DNA of 41,757 nt from Oscillospiraceae bacterium (GCA_015065975.1 SVPG01000017.1:1-41757); one strand, 5' to 3'. Positions 8,100 to 16,548 are shown, counted from the first letter of the stretch. Notes: generated by a model from the letters alone, not told the origin. Program-made: numbers and translations.

Positions 8100-8750
8100 T
8101 TGAAGTTTTACAGTATTGCCGCCGCAGCGATCACAGCAGCCTGCCTGCTGCTTACAGGCGGATGCACGGCTGATGATAAGACCGATTCTCCGAAGGCTCA
8201 GTTTACACTTTCGACAGCCTGTGTAACGCAGAGTGATATAGTAAGTGCGCACGATTCGGAGGAAGGCGGGGAGATAGGCGGCAATGATGAACAGTATGAC
8301 GGTCAGCTTGCCGTGCCGGCTCACATCTCTCTCGACAGAATATCGATAACAAGCGAGATTTATCCGCCTCTGACGAGCGCGAGAGTGACATCGGTTTTCG
8401 GATACAGACAGAATCCCGTGACGGGAAAATTCACTTTTCACAGCGGATATGATCTTGCGGCGGCATCGGGAAGCAATATATATGCGATGCTCGCGGGCAG
8501 AGTTGCGACAGCAAAATGGGACGACGGTTACGGCTATTATCTCATAATCGAGCACGAAGGCGGCGTGCAGACGCTTTATGCCCATTGCAGCGAGCTGCTC
8601 GCAGAGGTCGGCGACAGCGTCGAAAAGGGCGAGGTTGTTGCAAAAGTCGGCAGCACGGGCAACTCTACGGGACCGCATCTTCATGTCGAATTTCGAATGG
8701 GCGGGAAGAGATACGACCCCGAATGGGTGCTCGGCGGGATTTACGGTTGA
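8100..8750 (+). CDS. Membrane-anchored M23/LytM-domain protein, SpoIVFA-like
   Basis: 216 residues starting at TTG (8100) behind AGAGGTG. Residues 5-21 are hydrophobic and end in LTGGC, either an imperfect lipobox or a simple anchor, and a linker follows. The C-terminal 120 residues form an M23 domain (SVFGYRQNPVTGKFTFHSGYD). Metal ligands and catalytic residues appear intact: His114 and Asp118 in HSGYD, His162 in YAHCSEL, His193 and His195 in GPHLH. It could cut peptidoglycan cross-bridges or work as a scaffold. Overlap with the M50 protease gene, the sigma-E-like promoter, and proximity to mre and maf (as in B. subtilis, where spoIVFA-spoIVFB follow mreBCD-minCD) point to a SpoIVFA role: holding the protease inactive during engulfment. 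A housekeeping wall hydrolase is the alternative. Confidence 0.8.
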   Translation: MKFYSIAAAAITAACLLLTGGCTADDKTDSPKAQFTLSTACVTQSDIVSAHDSEEGGEIGGNDEQYDGQLAVPAHISLDRISITSEIYPPLTSARVTSVFGYRQNPVTGKFTFHSGYDLAAASGSNIYAMLAGRVATAKWDDGYGYYLIIEHEGGVQTLYAHCSELLAEVGDSVEKGEVVAKVGSTGNSTGPHLHVEFRMGGKRYDPEWVLGGIYG

Positions 8751-9304
8751 GATTCAGAATAGGGAAATGCGCCGTGTGCATGGATTTTTCCTTTTTTGCT
8801 CTGATTGCGGCAGCGTCGGTTATCGGAAGCTGGAGTATGTGGGGGATAGCGGCAGCCCTGCTTCACGAGCTTGCTCACGTCGCAGCGGCATCGGCTTGCG
8901 GTTACTTTCCCGAAAAAATACGTTTTTGTGCCTCGGGGCTTTCCATGACCCTTCCCGAGCACGCAAAGAATACAGCGATATTTGCCGCGGGACCTGCGGC
9001 AAATATCGCTGCTGCACTGCTGTCGTTATCGTGTATGCCTCATTTTGCGGCGGCAAATATCGCGCTCGCGGCAATGAACCTCTTTCCCGTGCCGCCTCTT
9101 GACGGGGGAGAGCTTATGATGCTGCTTCTCGGAAAAAGATTTTCTGCGCCGAAGGCAGAGAAAACGGGACTTTTTATATCGGTCGTGTCGCTAACGCTGT
9201 TTCTGACCCTCGGCATATACATATTGCTTCGGTCAAAAGGCAACTTCTCGCTTCTTGCAATAGGCTTGTGGCTGTTTGTTATGGTGTACAGAAATTACGT
9301 TTAG
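8747..9304 (+). CDS. spoIVFB: M50 site-2 protease, SpoIVFB-like
   Basis: An intramembrane zinc metalloprotease. Counting from the ATG at 8780 (174 residues), HELAH is at residues 29-33 inside the first long hydrophobic segment. NLFPVPPLDGG, with Asp108 as the third zinc ligand, is in a later membrane segment; together these are the HExxH and NPxxxLDG signatures of site-2 proteases. Two further hydrophobic helices close the protein. It lacks the C-terminal CBS domain of B. subtilis SpoIVFB (288 residues). The start may instead be the TTG at 8747, whose TTGA overlaps the stop of the M23 gene and would couple translation. With that neighbour and the sigma-E-like promoter, the likely job is processing pro-sigma-K in the mother cell, although Clostridia differ in whether sigma-K has a propeptide. 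Confidence 0.8.
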   Translation: MRFRIGKCAVCMDFSFFALIAAASVIGSWSMWGIAAALLHELAHVAAASACGYFPEKIRFCASGLSMTLPEHAKNTAIFAAGPAANIAAALLSLSCMPHFAAANIALAAMNLFPVPPLDGGELMMLLLGKRFSAPKAEKTGLFISVVSLTLFLTLGIYILLRSKGNFSLLAIGLWLFVMVYRNYV

Positions 9305-9316
9305 GAGACAAAGGAA

Positions 9317-9348
9317 AAGGCATCGAAGCCGTTTGGCTTCGATGCCTT
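9317..9348. terminator. Bidirectional terminator between convergent genes
   Basis: AAGGCATCGAAGCC and its exact complement form a 14-bp stem around a 4-base loop. The minus strand continues with TTTTCCTTTG, making it a better terminator for the minus-strand gene, and it also ends the M50 gene on the plus strand. Confidence 0.88.
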
Positions 9349-9352
9349 AAAA

Positions 9353-11101
9353 TTATTTCTTTGCTTTGAGAGAAAAGTTGTGAAGATAATCGTCAAGTGA
9401 ATGAACGCTTGCACGGAACTTCTTGTACTTTCTCGAGTTACGAGTGATCTTCTTGCGTCTGATCTTACCGATCTTGACCTTGCTGATATTCTTCTTGGGA
9501 ACCGGCATACGGGGAATATCCTTCTCGGTCTGAACGGGATCGTCGCCCTCTTCGACGGGGATAGAAATACGGACATAATCGTCCTCGTCATCATAGTTTG
9601 CAGGAGCGCCGCGTTTGCTGTCGGGAGTGTTGTCATAATCGCGTCTGTCGTCGTAATTGGAACGCGGAGCGTAATCATCATCGTCCTCGAAAACAGGAAC
9701 AACAACGGGAACAGGCTCGTAATCGTCCATCTCGTCCTCATATCTGCTTGCGGGAACGGGAGGACGGTCGTCATATCTGACGCCTGCTGCGCTGCGTCTT
9801 GCGGGAGCGCGGCCTTCGTCTCTGTCGCTTCGTGCAACACCTGCAGCGGAACGCTTGGTAGAATGTGCGTAATAATCATCGTCGACGGGATCGTCGTCGG
9901 GAAGAACAATGGGAACATAATCGTCCTCGTAATAGTTGTCGGGACGGGCGGGAGCGGTGTTCACGGGAGCTTCGGGAACTGCCTGTGCAGCGGCCGCGGT
10001 GTTCTCGGCAGCGGTCTGTGCTGCTGTATCGGCAGGTGCTGCAGCTTCGGGAGCGGGCTTGCGCTCGGCAGCCTGATCGGGTGCGGGACGTCTGCGCTGA
10101 GGCTGACCTTCGCCTGCGGGTCTGCGTCTGGGCGGCTGGCCCTGTCTTGCGTAGGGATCCTGAGGCGGTCTGCGTCTGCGGACGGGCTCACCGTACTCGT
10201 TGTAGTATACATCACCGCGAGCGTAGGGATCCTGAGCAGGACGTCTGCGGACGGGCTCGCCGTACTCGTTGTAATAAACATCGCCGCCGTAATAGGGGTC
10301 GTATGCTGCGGGCGGTCTGCGTCTGCGGACGGGCTCGCCGTATTCGTTGTAGTACACATCGTCGTAATAGGGATCGTAACCCTGACGGCGACGGGCGTAA
10401 GGATCACGCGCTCTTGCGTTGGGGTCTGCATCTGTGCGGCGTCTGCCGCCTCGACCATCGTAATCGTATTCGCCCATAGTCTTATCGTCCTTTCTGGTAT
10501 CGTCCGGATTATCGGCACTCTCGGTGCCCGGCTGGTCGGTTTTGTCGGTAGCTCTGCGGCCGAACAGCTTTTTCTCTTTCTTTTCTTTTTTATCCTTTTT
10601 GTCGGAAGACTTTGTTTCTTCGTCAGCCTTCTTGTCGACCGGCTTGAGGGAGGAATCGTCCGCGTCCGTCTTTGCCTGGCCGTTATCGCTCTTCGAATCG
10701 TCGGCGGGCTTTGCTTCGTCCGTTTTTTCTTTGCCGTCATCGGAAGCGAGGATATCGGCAGCAGCGGCAACAGCACCTGCTGCTGCGAAAGCGTTTGATT
10801 TGTCGCGTCTGTCCTTTGCGTCCTCGATCATGTCGAACAGTTTATAGATCTCGTTCTTGTTGACAGAAGCGTAGGGGGAAATCTCTTCCTTGAGGAGCTG
10901 AGCGGAAATCTTCGACTTCGCCTTCAGGCATATGACAAGAAGGACGATAAGACTTGCCAGAACAACACCCTCACATATGAGAACAAGCGGGGAAACGCGC
11001 GTTACAAGACCGTATATTGCAGCGGCGATAACAGCGATAATGCCGATGACAAAGGCTGTGATCGCGGCGGTAAAGCCTTTAGCGCCGGATTGATTTTCCA
11101 A
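9353..11101 (-). CDS. Membrane-anchored, charged, repeat-rich protein of unknown function
   Basis: 582 residues from a TTG start (11101) behind AAGGGGGG. Residues 9-32 and 37-60 are two membrane helices. A short helical region around 65-105 precedes a long, low-complexity, probably disordered part: Asp/Lys-rich, then Arg/Pro/Tyr-rich, then acidic. Three copies of DVYYNEYGEPVRRRR (9 of its 15 residues are Y, E or R) lie near residues 246-311, separated by DPYAR/DPYY spacers. The C-terminal 60 residues are strongly basic and end in a predicted helix. There is no enzyme motif. It has its own promoter and lies directly downstream of the mre-PBP2 operon on the same strand, which hints at an envelope or elongasome-associated role; this is only a guess from position. 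A possible internal start exists at 10477. Confidence 0.85.
   Translation of the reverse strand: MENQSGAKGFTAAITAFVIGIIAVIAAAIYGLVTRVSPLVLICEGVVLASLIVLLVICLKAKSKISAQLLKEEISPYASVNKNEIYKLFDMIEDAKDRRDKSNAFAAAGAVAAAADILASDDGKEKTDEAKPADDSKSDNGQAKTDADDSSLKPVDKKADEETKSSDKKDKKEKKEKKLFGRRATDKTDQPGTESADNPDDTRKDDKTMGEYDYDGRGGRRRTDADPNARARDPYARRRQGYDPYYDDVYYNEYGEPVRRRRPPAAYDPYYGGDVYYNEYGEPVRRRPAQDPYARGDVYYNEYGEPVRRRRPPQDPYARQGQPPRRRPAGEGQPQRRRPAPDQAAERKPAPEAAAPADTAAQTAAENTAAAAQAVPEAPVNTAPARPDNYYEDDYVPIVLPDDDPVDDDYYAHSTKRSAAGVARSDRDEGRAPARRSAAGVRYDDRPPVPASRYEDEMDDYEPVPVVVPVFEDDDDYAPRSNYDDRRDYDNTPDSKRGAPANYDDEDDYVRISIPVEEGDDPVQTEKDIPRMPVPKKNISKVKIGKIRRKKITRNSRKYKKFRASVHSLDDYLHNFSLKAKK
10164..10360 (-). repeat. 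Three in-frame copies of a DVYYNEYGEPVRRR-coding unit
   Basis: The plus-strand string GACGGGCTC-CCGTA-TCGTTGTA begins at 10181, 10250 and 10328, giving periods of 69 and 78 bases (23 and 26 codons). The copies differ mainly at synonymous positions, so the protein repeat rather than the DNA seems to be kept. Confidence 0.9.
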
Positions 11102-11153
11102 AATGTTCCCCCCTTCACAGATTATGGATGAAACTGAGTTTATATTACATTAT

Positions 11154-11182
11154 ATGTTACAATAAACTTATAATTATGTCAA
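11154..11182 (-). promoter_or_regulatory. Promoter of the repeat-rich membrane protein gene
   Basis: Minus strand TTGACA (11177-11182), a 17-base spacer and TAACAT (11154-11159), 52 bases upstream of the TTG start. Confidence 0.72.
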
Positions 11183-11219
11183 TAGTTTGGTCGATATTTG
11201 TTCACAATTGACAAATGCT

Positions 11220-11244
11220 GAAACCTGTATTATGGACAGGTTTC
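11220..11244 (-). terminator. Possible terminator of the mre-PBP2 operon
   Basis: GAAACCTGT and ACAGGTTTC form a 9-bp stem with a 7-base loop, 12 bases after the PBP2 stop. No real T tract follows on the minus strand, so termination may be partial and some transcripts may enter the next gene. Confidence 0.45.
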
Positions 11245-11255
11245 GGATATGAGGG

Positions 11256-13301
11256 CTAACCTACCAACTGATTCTCGGTTACGATGGAGTAACCGTTGGT
11301 TTTTGTGGAGAAGAAGTATTCGTCGAGGATATCTCTTGCGACCTGAGTCATGTAGCTTCCGTACTGCACCTTCTCACCGATGATGGCGATAGCTATCTCG
11401 GGATCGTCGAAGGGAGCGAAGGCGATGAACAGTCCGTTCGATGAATAACGTTTCTTGTCGGTATCGACGGAACCCGTCTTGCCGCCGACCTTAACGATAT
11501 AGTTTTCGAAAACAGCACTCGCCGTACCTTCCTGAGTAACGGAGAGCATACCGTTTTTAACGATGTTTATAATGCTCTTTTCGACGTTGAGCTCGTTGAG
11601 AACGATCGGATCCTCGCAGGTGTCCTCGATGATAGTCTCGGTCATGTCGTAGGATTTTATCGTTTTGATTATTCGTGCCTGATATCTCGTACCGCCGTTT
11701 GCTATGGTTGCCATATAAGCACAGAGCTGGAGCGGGGTGAACTTGTTGTCGTTCTGACCGATGGCGGCGGTAAGCGTATCAGCGGCGTACCAGTTCTCTT
11801 CTCTCGACTCTCTGTCCTCACGGCCTGCGAGACGTCCGCTCGATTCGCCGAGACCGACGCCCGTTGCAACACCGAGACCGAGCTGGCGGCAGTAGTCGTT
11901 CATTCGGGTGATGCCGAGACGGTATCCCGTTTCGTAGAAGAAGATGTTGCACGATTCGGAGATAGCGCCCTCAACCGAGAGAGTACCGTGTACGTGCAGG
12001 CAGGTAAGCGAGAAGTTGTTGTACTCGGTAAGTGTGTATCTGCCGCTGCAGTAGATGGTGGTGTATCGCGATATCTCGCCCTCCTGGAGACCTGCAAGAG
12101 CGACTGCGGGCTTGAAGGTGGAGCCGGGAGCGTAGTTGCCGTTGAAGGCTCTGTTGTAGAGGGGAGAGCCGTCCTGCTTGAGGAGGTTGTTGTATTCCTT
12201 GTTGTAGGTGTTGAGGTCGAATGAGGGGTATGTGACCGCTGCAAGCACCTCGAAGGTCTTTACGTTCATAATGACGACCGCACCTGCGTTGGCGTCTCCG
12301 CCTGTGAGGAAACCGCCTCGAGCAGCGATCGATTTTATGGTAGTCTCGAGAGATTTCTGAGCGAGAAGCTGAAGCTCGGAATCGATGGTGAGAACGATGG
12401 TGTTGCCGGGCTTGGGCTCGACCGAGATGTTTTCATAAACGATCTCGCCGTTGTCGTCACGAAGGATCTGCTTCTTGCCGTTCTTGCCTCGAAGATAGGA
12501 TTCGTATTCGCTCTCGATACCGAATTTACCGATTGTATCGTTGATTCGGTAGCCCTGAGTTTTAAGAACCATATATTCCTCAGCGTAGATAGGACCCGTG
12601 TTTCCGATGAGATGGGGTGCGATCTCGCCGTTTGTGTATATTCTGATAGGAACGACCTCGACGGTTACGCCCTTGAGTATGGCGCTGTTTTCGAGTATCG
12701 TCTGCATAGTTTCGAGAGAAACGTCCTCAGCGAAGGTGTAGGGGTTTGCCGAGGAGAACTCCATTATCTCCATGTTGAGACGGACGCCCATAATGCGGCG
12801 GGCTGTTGCAGCATCGAGGTTGCCGAGCTCGAACTCGGTATACATGGTGTCGATACAGTTCTGCGCAGTGGCATATTTCTGCAGCTTGAGGGTGTTCCAC
12901 ATTCTCGACTTTTCGAGATCGCTGTCTGGCATATAGGACGCAAGACCTGCTGCATCTATTGTGATAGGGCAGGCATCGATCCATTGCTCGCCCGATTTGG
13001 AGAGGATCTTGGTGAGCTGCCAGATTATTTCGTTTTCGGAGCCTTTTTCCATCTCAGCGCGGTTGAAAACAATGTTGTAGCCCATGCGGTTTTCAGCGAT
13101 GGAACGACCGTAACGGTCGACTATCTCGCCTCGAGCGGCGGTGATGGTGACCGAAGTCGCGGTTCTCTGAATAGCCTGGGTTCTGTACGTTTCGCCGTTT
13201 TCGAGCTGCATCTTCATGAGTATGATGTCGTATACCAGAAGGATGATCAGAACGAAAGCTGTTATGATGGCAAATCGCTTAAAATACTTTTGGTTTTCCA
13301 T
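11256..13301 (-). CDS. mrdA: Penicillin-binding protein 2 (elongation transpeptidase)
   Basis: 681 residues of the class B PBP family, which cross-links peptidoglycan outside the membrane during side-wall growth. One N-terminal membrane helix (about residues 10-30) is followed by the pedestal domain with RGEIVDRYGRSIAENRMGYN near residue 57 and then the transpeptidase domain. The three active-site motifs are intact: S394-T-F-K397 in APGSTFKP, S450-C-N452, and K608-T-G610 in VGGKTGS. Placement as the last gene after mreB-mreC-mreD matches the usual elongasome cluster, where PBP2 pairs with the glycosyltransferase RodA (not in this window). The start is ATG with GAGGAT upstream, and the gap to mreD is 36 bases. 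A sporulation-specific SpoVD-like role is less likely because no PASTA domain is seen. Confidence 0.95.
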   Translation of the reverse strand: MENQKYFKRFAIITAFVLIILLVYDIILMKMQLENGETYRTQAIQRTATSVTITAARGEIVDRYGRSIAENRMGYNIVFNRAEMEKGSENEIIWQLTKILSKSGEQWIDACPITIDAAGLASYMPDSDLEKSRMWNTLKLQKYATAQNCIDTMYTEFELGNLDAATARRIMGVRLNMEIMEFSSANPYTFAEDVSLETMQTILENSAILKGVTVEVVPIRIYTNGEIAPHLIGNTGPIYAEEYMVLKTQGYRINDTIGKFGIESEYESYLRGKNGKKQILRDDNGEIVYENISVEPKPGNTIVLTIDSELQLLAQKSLETTIKSIAARGGFLTGGDANAGAVVIMNVKTFEVLAAVTYPSFDLNTYNKEYNNLLKQDGSPLYNRAFNGNYAPGSTFKPAVALAGLQEGEISRYTTIYCSGRYTLTEYNNFSLTCLHVHGTLSVEGAISESCNIFFYETGYRLGITRMNDYCRQLGLGVATGVGLGESSGRLAGREDRESREENWYAADTLTAAIGQNDNKFTPLQLCAYMATIANGGTRYQARIIKTIKSYDMTETIIEDTCEDPIVLNELNVEKSIINIVKNGMLSVTQEGTASAVFENYIVKVGGKTGSVDTDKKRYSSNGLFIAFAPFDDPEIAIAIIGEKVQYGSYMTQVARDILDEYFFSTKTNGYSIVTENQLVG

Positions 13302-13337
13302 TTAATAATCCTCAAACAGAGCCGAAAGCATACGACT

Positions 13338-13853
13338 CTAATCGCTGTCTGTAAGGTGGGTTGCGAGTGCCCTGTTGAAATAGAATGCAACGGGCACAAA
13401 TACGGCCGAATAGACTATCTGCGGAAGCATTATCGCGTAAAGATAATACCAGGCTTTTTCGTCCCCCCAGAGCAGATAGAAGAAGAACCACTGCAGAAGT
13501 CCGCTGATGAGCAGACTGCCCAGTGTAAGAATGACGCAGGTGAGAAGGTTGTTTCTCATAAGAAAAACGACCAGAGCGCCGCTTGCATAACAGCAAACGG
13601 TGAAAATAACGGCAAAGAAGCCGAATACATGAGCCGAGGCAAGGTCCATCAGAAGACCTGCGGCCAGACCGAACCACATAGCGGTTCCTTCGCTCTCAAA
13701 CATGGAAATGCCCATCGCAAAGACGAGCATGAGCATGGGTCTGACCCCGAGAAATTCGGGAAGCAGATTCGGTGTACATTGAATTATAAAGACAAGAAGC
13801 AACTCCAATGCATAAGCTATGTACTTGAGTCGTTTATGTGTGAAAAAATTCAT
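13338..13853 (-). CDS. mreD: Rod-shape determining protein MreD
   Basis: 171 residues, almost wholly hydrophobic with about five membrane helices. The conserved feature of the family is present in the third segment as GLAAGLLMDLASAHVFGFFA (the G-x-x-x-D region). MreD is a membrane partner of MreC in the elongasome and has no enzymatic activity. The start is ATG at 13853 with a weak ribosome site; it lies 32 bases after mreC, so coupling within the operon is likely. Length is typical for Firmicutes. Confidence 0.93.
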   Translation of the reverse strand: MNFFTHKRLKYIAYALELLLVFIIQCTPNLLPEFLGVRPMLMLVFAMGISMFESEGTAMWFGLAAGLLMDLASAHVFGFFAVIFTVCCYASGALVVFLMRNNLLTCVILTLGSLLISGLLQWFFFYLLWGDEKAWYYLYAIMLPQIVYSAVFVPVAFYFNRALATHLTDSD

Positions 13854-13885
13854 AAGTGTGACAGAACCTTCCTCGCGCAGAGGTT

Positions 13886-14773
13886 TTACTCAGCGGTTGT
13901 TGTAACCGTATCAGCGAGCTGACCGTTGACGACAGCACCCTGACCTTCAAAGCTGCTGATTACGAAAACATCGATGCAGCCCGTGACGTCGGCTGCAGGC
14001 TGAATGATGGCATAGAGGGAAATATCCTGAGATTCGGCGCGAATCTCGGTAACCTCGCCGATGACAAGGTTTTTGGGATAGATACAGCCAAGACCCGATG
14101 TGACGATGATGTCACCCGTTGCAACGTCACAGTCTCTTGCGAGATAGCTGAGCTTGCACATATCGTTTCCCGCAAGCTCGAGGTCACCGCCGAGAACGCC
14201 GCCGTCAAGCGTACGTCTGTCGATGGCACCGATATCGGTAGCGGGGCTGAGTATGGTCGTGACCTTGCTGGAAATGGGACCGACTTCGGAAACGTAACCG
14301 ACAAGACCGTCGGCAGTTATGACGGGGTCAAGGTAAGCAACGTCATGCATGCTGCCCTTGTCGATGATGAATGTGGCGTAGGGGTCGGAAACATCGCGGG
14401 AGATGACCGTTGCCGGAACAAACTGGAATCCGGGGTTTTCCTCCTTGATGCCGAGTATTCCGCGAAGACGCTCGTTCTCCTGCTTGAGCTCCTCGTAATC
14501 GACAAGCTGAGCGGAAAGCTCACGCACCTTCGTGAGAAGCAGCTCGTTTTCTGCCCTGACGGTGTCGATATCGGTCATGTCGTCGCCGATGCTGCCGATA
14601 CCGCCCGAGATGAGCGCGCTGAGCTTCTGAATAGGAGTTGTAATAAAGCTTGTGACCGCTGTGAGAAAATTCTGCTGTCCCGAAGTGCTGGCGGAATACA
14701 TCATGACGCCAAACAGTATGAGAACAACGGCAATGAGAATTTTGAAGCTTTTAGCCTTTAACAGATTTCTCAT
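13886..14773 (-). CDS. mreC: Rod-shape determining protein MreC
   Basis: 295 residues. Residues 9-28 form a single membrane anchor, about 72-108 form a coiled coil (LLTKVRELSAQLVDYEELKQ), and the remaining 185 residues are the two beta-barrel domains that lie on the cell surface. The family-typical FVPATVISRDVSDPYATFII and LGGDLEL segments are visible. It forms a scaffold linking MreB, MreD and PBP2. The start is ATG at 14773 with GGGAG upstream, 43 bases after mreB. The acidic, Thr-rich tail is not conserved in the family. Confidence 0.95.
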   Translation of the reverse strand: MRNLLKAKSFKILIAVVLILFGVMMYSASTSGQQNFLTAVTSFITTPIQKLSALISGGIGSIGDDMTDIDTVRAENELLLTKVRELSAQLVDYEELKQENERLRGILGIKEENPGFQFVPATVISRDVSDPYATFIIDKGSMHDVAYLDPVITADGLVGYVSEVGPISSKVTTILSPATDIGAIDRRTLDGGVLGGDLELAGNDMCKLSYLARDCDVATGDIIVTSGLGCIYPKNLVIGEVTEIRAESQDISLYAIIQPAADVTGCIDVFVISSFEGQGAVVNGQLADTVTTTAE

Positions 14774-14816
14774 ATAAGACTCCCTTTCCGGAAATTATCA
14801 AGAATAGTGAGGTTGA

Positions 14817-15827
14817 TTATCTTCTTGCACCCCAGTAAGAGCTGGGCATGACGATATCAAGACGCTTGCCGGTACCGTCAACAACGCAGTCGAGCGGACG
14901 CTCGGCGATGTGAACGGGCATACCTGTTTCCTGAGCGACGAGCTTGTCGAATCCGCGCAGCAGAGCGCCGCCGCCTGTGAGCATGATGCCGTGGTCGATG
15001 ATATCGGCGGAAAGCTCAGGCGGAGTCTTTTCGAGTGTGCTCTTTATGGCGTCGATGATGCTGGAGAGGGGATCGGCAAGAGCCTCACGAACCTCAGCGG
15101 CGGAAATGACAACATTCTTCGGAAGACCGTCAACGAGGTTGCGTCCCTTGATGGAAAGGCTCTCTTCGTCCTCGTAGGGGAATGCCGAACCGATGTTTAT
15201 CTTGATCTCTTCAGCGGTACGCTCACCGATGAGGAGGTTGTACTTTTTCTTTACATAGGAAACGATAGCCTCGTCAAAACGGTCGCCCGCAACTCTTACG
15301 GAGACGGAGGTGACGATATCGCCGAGAGAGATGACAGCGACCTCAGAGGTACCGCCGCCGATATCGACGATCATGCTTCCTGTAGCCTCGGCAACGGGAA
15401 GACCCGCACCGATAGCAGCAGCCATAGGCTCTTCAATGAGGTCAACGTCGCCGCCGCCTGCCTGCTTTGCAGCGTCCTCAACAGCTCTGCGCTCAACCTC
15501 GGTAACGCCCGAAGGAATACAGATGACAACTCTCGGACGGGAGAAGAGGTTGGTGTGAACAGCCTTCTTGATGAAGTACTTGAGCATTGTAGCGGTGATA
15601 TCGAAGTCGGCGATGACACCGTCCTTGAGAGGACGGACGGCAACGATGGAGCCGGGAGTACGGCCGATCATTTCCTTTGCCTGGCTGCCGACGGCGAGAA
15701 CGGTGTCTGTTCTGACATCTACCGCGACAACAGAGGGCTCACGCATGACGATGCCCTTTCCTTTTATATATACAAGCGTGTTTGCTGTACCGAGGTCGAT
15801 ACCAATGTCTTTAGAGAAGAAATTCAA
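14817..15827 (-). CDS. mreB: Rod-shape actin homologue MreB
   Basis: 336 residues, full length. ATP-binding motifs are clear: phosphate 1 [17 protein letters not shown] at residues 7-23, phosphate 2 [16 protein letters not shown] near 158, and the adenosine motif [13 protein letters not shown] near 285. MreB forms membrane filaments that guide lateral wall synthesis. The start is TTG at 15827 with AAAGGGG in front. It is the first gene of mreB-mreC-mreD-PBP2 and has its own promoter (15858-15886). The presence of the whole set suggests a rod or elongating ovoid cell rather than a coccus. Confidence 0.97.
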   Translation of the reverse strand: MNFFSKDIGIDLGTANTLVYIKGKGIVMREPSVVAVDVRTDTVLAVGSQAKEMIGRTPGSIVAVRPLKDGVIADFDITATMLKYFIKKAVHTNLFSRPRVVICIPSGVTEVERRAVEDAAKQAGGGDVDLIEEPMAAAIGAGLPVAEATGSMIVDIGGGTSEVAVISLGDIVTSVSVRVAGDRFDEAIVSYVKKKYNLLIGERTAEEIKINIGSAFPYEDEESLSIKGRNLVDGLPKNVVISAAEVREALADPLSSIIDAIKSTLEKTPPELSADIIDHGIMLTGGGALLRGFDKLVAQETGMPVHIAERPLDCVVDGTGKRLDIVMPSSYWGARR

Positions 15828-15857
15828 AATAATTTACCCCTTTCAGTAATCTTATGT

Positions 15858-15886
15858 ATTATAACGCTGTCAAACGATTATCACAA
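15858..15886 (-). promoter_or_regulatory. Promoter of the mreBCD-PBP2 operon
   Basis: Minus strand TTGTGA (15881-15886), a 17-base spacer and TATAAT (15858-15863), 30 bases upstream of the mreB start. A TTGACA lies inside the spacer but is too close to the -10 box to act as its -35. Confidence 0.72.
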
Positions 15887-15949
15887 TACGATTAAAGAAT
15901 TTTGCAATAAAATTTCACCGCGTGTTCACAAAATAAATGAGAAACGAAA

Positions 15950-16519
15950 TCAGATGCGGAATCCGCAGGCGCGCAGCTGACGGATCAGAACACCGACGGG
16001 CAGACCGAGCAGATTGCTGTAATCGCCGTTTATGCGCTCGACCAGAAGTCCGCCGTGCTTTGCGATATCGTAGCCGCCGGGACGGTTCCAGAACTCCTCG
16101 AGATCGAGATAGTTTTCGATCTCCTTCTCGGTGAGCTCGTACATATCGACAAGCGTGCGCTCGGAGAAGCTCAGCTCGATATAGTCTCCGCAGATGTGAA
16201 CTCCGGTATACACCTCGTGGTGATTTCCCGAGAGCGTTTCGAGCATATGCTTTGCCTGTGCGCGATCCTTCGGATGACCGAATATCTCGTCGTCACAGAC
16301 AACGATCGTGTCGGCGCCGAGAATGATCTCGCCGTCGTTGTGGTTCCATACGGCGATGGCCTTCTGAGCGGCGAGCGAGCGGACGACCTCCGCCGGAGGA
16401 AGTCTCTTGCCCGTGACCATTGACTCATCTATATGAGGTGCGCAGACCTCAAATTCAAAACCTGCAAGCTCGAGGAGCTTTGCACGGTATTCTGATGTCG
16501 AAGCCAGAATTGTTTTCAT
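15950..16519 (-). CDS. maf: Maf-family nucleotide pyrophosphatase
   Basis: 189 residues from the ATG at 16519, which has GGAGG at a good distance; an ATG 12 bases upstream is in frame but would put that ribosome site inside the gene. Family motifs are present: ILASTSEYRAKLLELAGFEF at the N-terminus, GADTIVVCDDEIFGHPKD in the middle, and DIAKHGGLLVERINGDYSNLLGLP near the end. Maf proteins hydrolyse non-canonical nucleoside triphosphates (dTTP/UTP or modified bases), and in Bacillus they affect septation. Next to mreB it reproduces the classical maf-mreBCD arrangement. It ends the zapA-U32-dut-transglutaminase series, with a 29-base gap to the gene before it. Confidence 0.94.
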   Translation of the reverse strand: MKTILASTSEYRAKLLELAGFEFEVCAPHIDESMVTGKRLPPAEVVRSLAAQKAIAVWNHNDGEIILGADTIVVCDDEIFGHPKDRAQAKHMLETLSGNHHEVYTGVHICGDYIELSFSERTLVDMYELTEKEIENYLDLEEFWNRPGGYDIAKHGGLLVERINGDYSNLLGLPVGVLIRQLRACGFRI

Positions 16520-16548
16520 AGATACCTCCATAGTACCTCATTGTACTG

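Noticed and set aside
9401-10798. A 465-codon open frame on the plus strand opposite the repeat-rich protein
   Set aside because: The minus-strand gene has a promoter, ribosome site, membrane helices and terminator; the plus frame is a Val/Gly/Cys-rich by-product of its repetitive codons.
15864-15886. TTGACA just upstream of TATAAT as the -35 box of mreB
   Set aside because: It lies only 4 bases from the -10 box; TTGTGA at 17 bases is the workable -35.
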